Shown here piece by piece: positions 1-64,000 of a DNA stretch of 64,000 nt. The number at the start of each line of letters is the position of its first letter. The stretch's first letter is position 1. The notes under the pieces are model-generated. The model saw only the letters and a list, made by a program, of their open reading frames with translations, was not told the DNA's origin and searched no databases. The position numbers were made by a program, and so were the translations under genes. Source of the stretch: Undaria pinnatifida (Eukaryota > Sar > Phaeophyceae > Laminariales > Alariaceae); NCBI GenBank assembly GCA_012845835.1, contig JABAKD010000029.1:8253380-8317379 (forward strand), written 5' to 3'.

Positions 1-129
1 TACTCATCTTTGCAAGCTGCGCTGTTGGTGCTTGTATTTTGTTTGGCGTTTTCGCCGAGAGAGCTGATGAGACAACGATATATTATACCTGGTACCTGGT
101 ACATATTATTTTTATAATATTATACTTCG

Positions 130-520
130 AAGTATGTTTTATAGTTTTCGCGCACAGACTGCCTAGCTTCACCCTGTTGACCCTGATAGCTACACTATAG
201 TTGCAAGGGAAGTCGCCGACCTATTGGACACACAACTCGTAATGCGCGCGATCGGAGTATCACACACAGCTTGCAAAGAAAGATGAGTTTCGGCAAAATA
301 TTCGATCTCGCAGCTGGATGGAGTGTATTTTGATAATTTTTATAGTATAATATCGGAGTATCACACACAGCTTGCAAAGATGAGTTTCGACGAAATCTTC
401 GATCTCACAGCTGGAGTGTATTTTAATTTTTATAATATATCTCTCTCGAAAAAAACTACATACTTCGAAGTACGTACTCCGTATTGTATATTTACAATTT
501 TTATAATATTATAGTATACA
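130..520 (+). repeat. RepA interspersed repeat, tandem partial copies
   Basis: A copy runs from the CACAGACTGCCTAGC segment through TCGCCGACCTAT and GCGATCGGAGTATCACAC to the CTCACAGCTGG...TATAATAT end. The last 110 bases are repeated at about 350-470. RepA is an unclassified 270-bp repeat. Its fixed order is a CCCCCTCAAAAACGGG segment, TTCCGCGCACAGACTG, TCGCCGACCTA, GGAGTATCACAC.CAGCTTGCAAAGATGAG, CTCACAGCTGGAGTGTATTT.A. No pol III boxes or inverted ends were recognised. Confidence 0.7.
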
Positions 521-1335
521 AGGGCCCCGCTCCACGGGCGGCTGACGCCGCCCGCTACGCTCGCGCAAGGCAAGGAAGGATGCAACTAAAAACATATGTA
601 AAGGGGACAGAAAGAAGAGACCCATGATTCGGTGCGAACAGCGATTTGATAATGCCAAGAGCTGCTTGTTGTGCAGAGTAAATCGCTCTGTTGTGCTCAG
701 CTGTGCTGTGTGCTTTTGTTACCGGTGTCTGATCGGCAGTATGGGGGTGATTTGCGTGGGGGAAAAAACAGGGGGCCGTGAAAGATCAAATACAATGTGA
801 CATGTAGAAGAAAAAAGAGGAAAAGTAGTACTCCGTACACAACACGCATTATATATACCCGGTACGTACTGCTCTATTTTTGAAAGAAAGCACACAGCGC
901 AGCGACACAGCACCGCAACGAAGGGCACGGCACCGCACCGCACGGCTCCGCACGGCGCTACGCTGCGCTGCTGGGCTATATATAGCCGGACTGGTCTGAG
1001 CTGGGCGTGCATGTGATCCAACAGCGTATAGTATCTGAATGTATGTACAAACCTGTTGTTGTAGTATGTACTAATATTTTTGGCGTTTCGTATTTCGAAC
1101 GAAGCTGGAAAGCAAAGAAAAGCTGGAAAGGTTCCGCAAGTAACATGGAAGTTGGAGCTCTGAGAGGCCAGGGATGGGCAATCCCTAAGAAAGACATTGT
1201 CAAGATTAAGTAAGTCGATACACGAAAAAAACTGTTGCTGACGTCACAGCCCCTGGCACCCACCGCACCACCGCCTACTGCAACAACGTCTCTTCGTCTA
1301 GTCTATACCACCAGGACCTAATACATCATAAAAAA
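521..1335. other. 5-prime flank of tyrosinase-like gene, no gene seen
   Basis: Contains a G/C-rich CGGCACCGCACCGC-type stretch (about 890-970) and TATATATA at 850 and 974. No open frame with coding character. The promoter of the downstream gene should lie between here and 1750 but no start site can be fixed. Confidence 0.4.
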
Positions 1336-1337
1336 TA

Positions 1338-1425
1338 AATTACACTCCAGCTGTGAGATCGAATATTTTGTCGAAACTCATCTTTGCAAGCTGTGTGTGA
1401 TACTCCGATCATAGTTAATGTCTTG
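1338..1425 (-). repeat. RepA fragment near the tyrosinase-like gene start
   Basis: Reverse-orientation end of RepA (TACACTCCAGCTGTGAGATC ... GCAAGCTGTGTGTGATACTC). It lies about 330 bases upstream of the first Met, so RepA sequence is part of, or close to, the promoter region. Confidence 0.75.
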
Positions 1426-1750
1426 TCCTTTGACGCAAAAAACTGCAGAGAAAGGCTTGAGTCTCTGGACTTTGTTAGTTGTGGTTCTGTGTCTGCTCGC
1501 ACGTCGTGTGTGTGCTTGCTTGTTGTGGTGTGGCAAGCAGGCCCGGGGCCGGGGGGCGTACACCAAAATTCGGCTTTTTTTTTTCATACCCCCTGAGACC
1601 TTGGAGCTGCTGCTGCTCTCTCTAAAGATACATAATTCTCCAAAAAAATCTACTCTACACTTACTGAAACCCTCTCAGAGACTGGACGGTGACCGTGACC
1701 AGAGTAACTTTTTTCCATCGTAGAACGGAGATCGTCCAAATCCGTACAAC

Positions 1751-63693
<61,943 letters not shown>

Positions 63694-64000
63694 CCTTGAA
63701 ACCCTCGTGATTTGGCTTCGTTCTGTTTATTCGATTGACGGTTTGAATGACGGGATGGATTCGTTGGACTTTTTTTATTGGAGGAGTGCGTTTTTGGATG
63801 ACTTCATTGGGCGCTTTTTGTTGGGCGATTTGAGGTGATCGGTTTCATTTGGGTGTGACGATTGGCTTACTCCCGATTGAACGCCTTCTCGTGCGAGGTC
63901 AAGCCTCTTTTTTTCTGGTCGCTGCACCCCATCGTGAAATCAACCAATATTTATTGTTGCATTTGTTGTTGCTGATTTTATGTTTACTACTTGTCTTTTG
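63694..64000 (+). other. 3-prime flank or intron 8 with exon 8 echo
   Basis: GAACGCCTTCTCGTG (63878) parallels exon 8 GAACGCCTCCTCATG, and TTCTGGTCGCTGCACCCCAT (63914) parallels TTCTGGTCGCTACACCCTAC. They are in swapped order, so these are decayed partial duplicates. No continuation exon or polyadenylation signal could be fixed. Confidence 0.55.

Overview
The window is eukaryotic nuclear DNA. It has GT-AG split exons, non-LTR retrotransposons, hAT- and piggyBac-like DNA transposons, tRNA-derived SINE-like repeats, interstitial TTAGGG-type telomeric repeats and very long simple-sequence tracts. No bacterial-style operon, rRNA or convincing functional tRNA gene was seen. The one host gene recognised is a tyrosinase-like type-3 copper protein. 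Its architecture (N-terminal membrane anchor, low-complexity linker, beta-rich domain, a motif built on CDHLHDGIGF, and a late FWSLHPTMERL copper ligand) resembles the tyrosinase-like proteins I associate with photosynthetic stramenopiles such as brown algae. That taxonomic placement is inference from memory of the family; no search was run.

The gene runs on the + strand across almost the whole window. Eight exons join in one frame: 1751-2914, 45449-45535, 52482-52518, 54101-54318, 56651-56822, 57490-57623, 62657-62851 and 63496-63693. They give about 734 residues to the first stop. Intron 1 is about 42.5 kb. Exon 3 is a 37-bp microexon carrying the Cys-His cluster of the CuA site, lying just after an 844-bp CCCT repeat. 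The last exon stops right after the CuB histidine. Because a possible splice donor overlaps that stop, the gene may continue past the window.

Upstream (1-1750) there are copies of an interspersed repeat (RepA) and no other gene. Intron 1 (2915-45448) is a transposon graveyard. It holds a tandem SINE triplet (8.4-9.6 kb) and a LINE (family A) split by a second, RTE-like LINE (family B) with a clean 6-bp target duplication (11.8-15.7 kb). It also holds a 750-bp CTTTC microsatellite (17.4-18.2 kb), two decayed copies of a third LINE (family C, 19.5-22.8 and 39.5-42.5 kb), and a hAT element with 8-bp target duplication and transposase remnant (32.2-33.9 kb). A 265-bp tandem array invaded by an 85-bp hAT-like MITE lies at 38.1-39.2 kb. 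MITE families M1, M2 and a TTAA-targeting mini-element, plus RepB and RepD, fill much of the rest.

Introns 2-7 carry the same repeat families. Pyrimidine-rich simple sequence sits directly before three 3-prime splice sites. Decayed duplicate fragments of exon 4 and exon 8 lie in the adjacent non-coding DNA. Repeat boundaries are estimates by eye except where a target duplication or an empty-site comparison fixes them.
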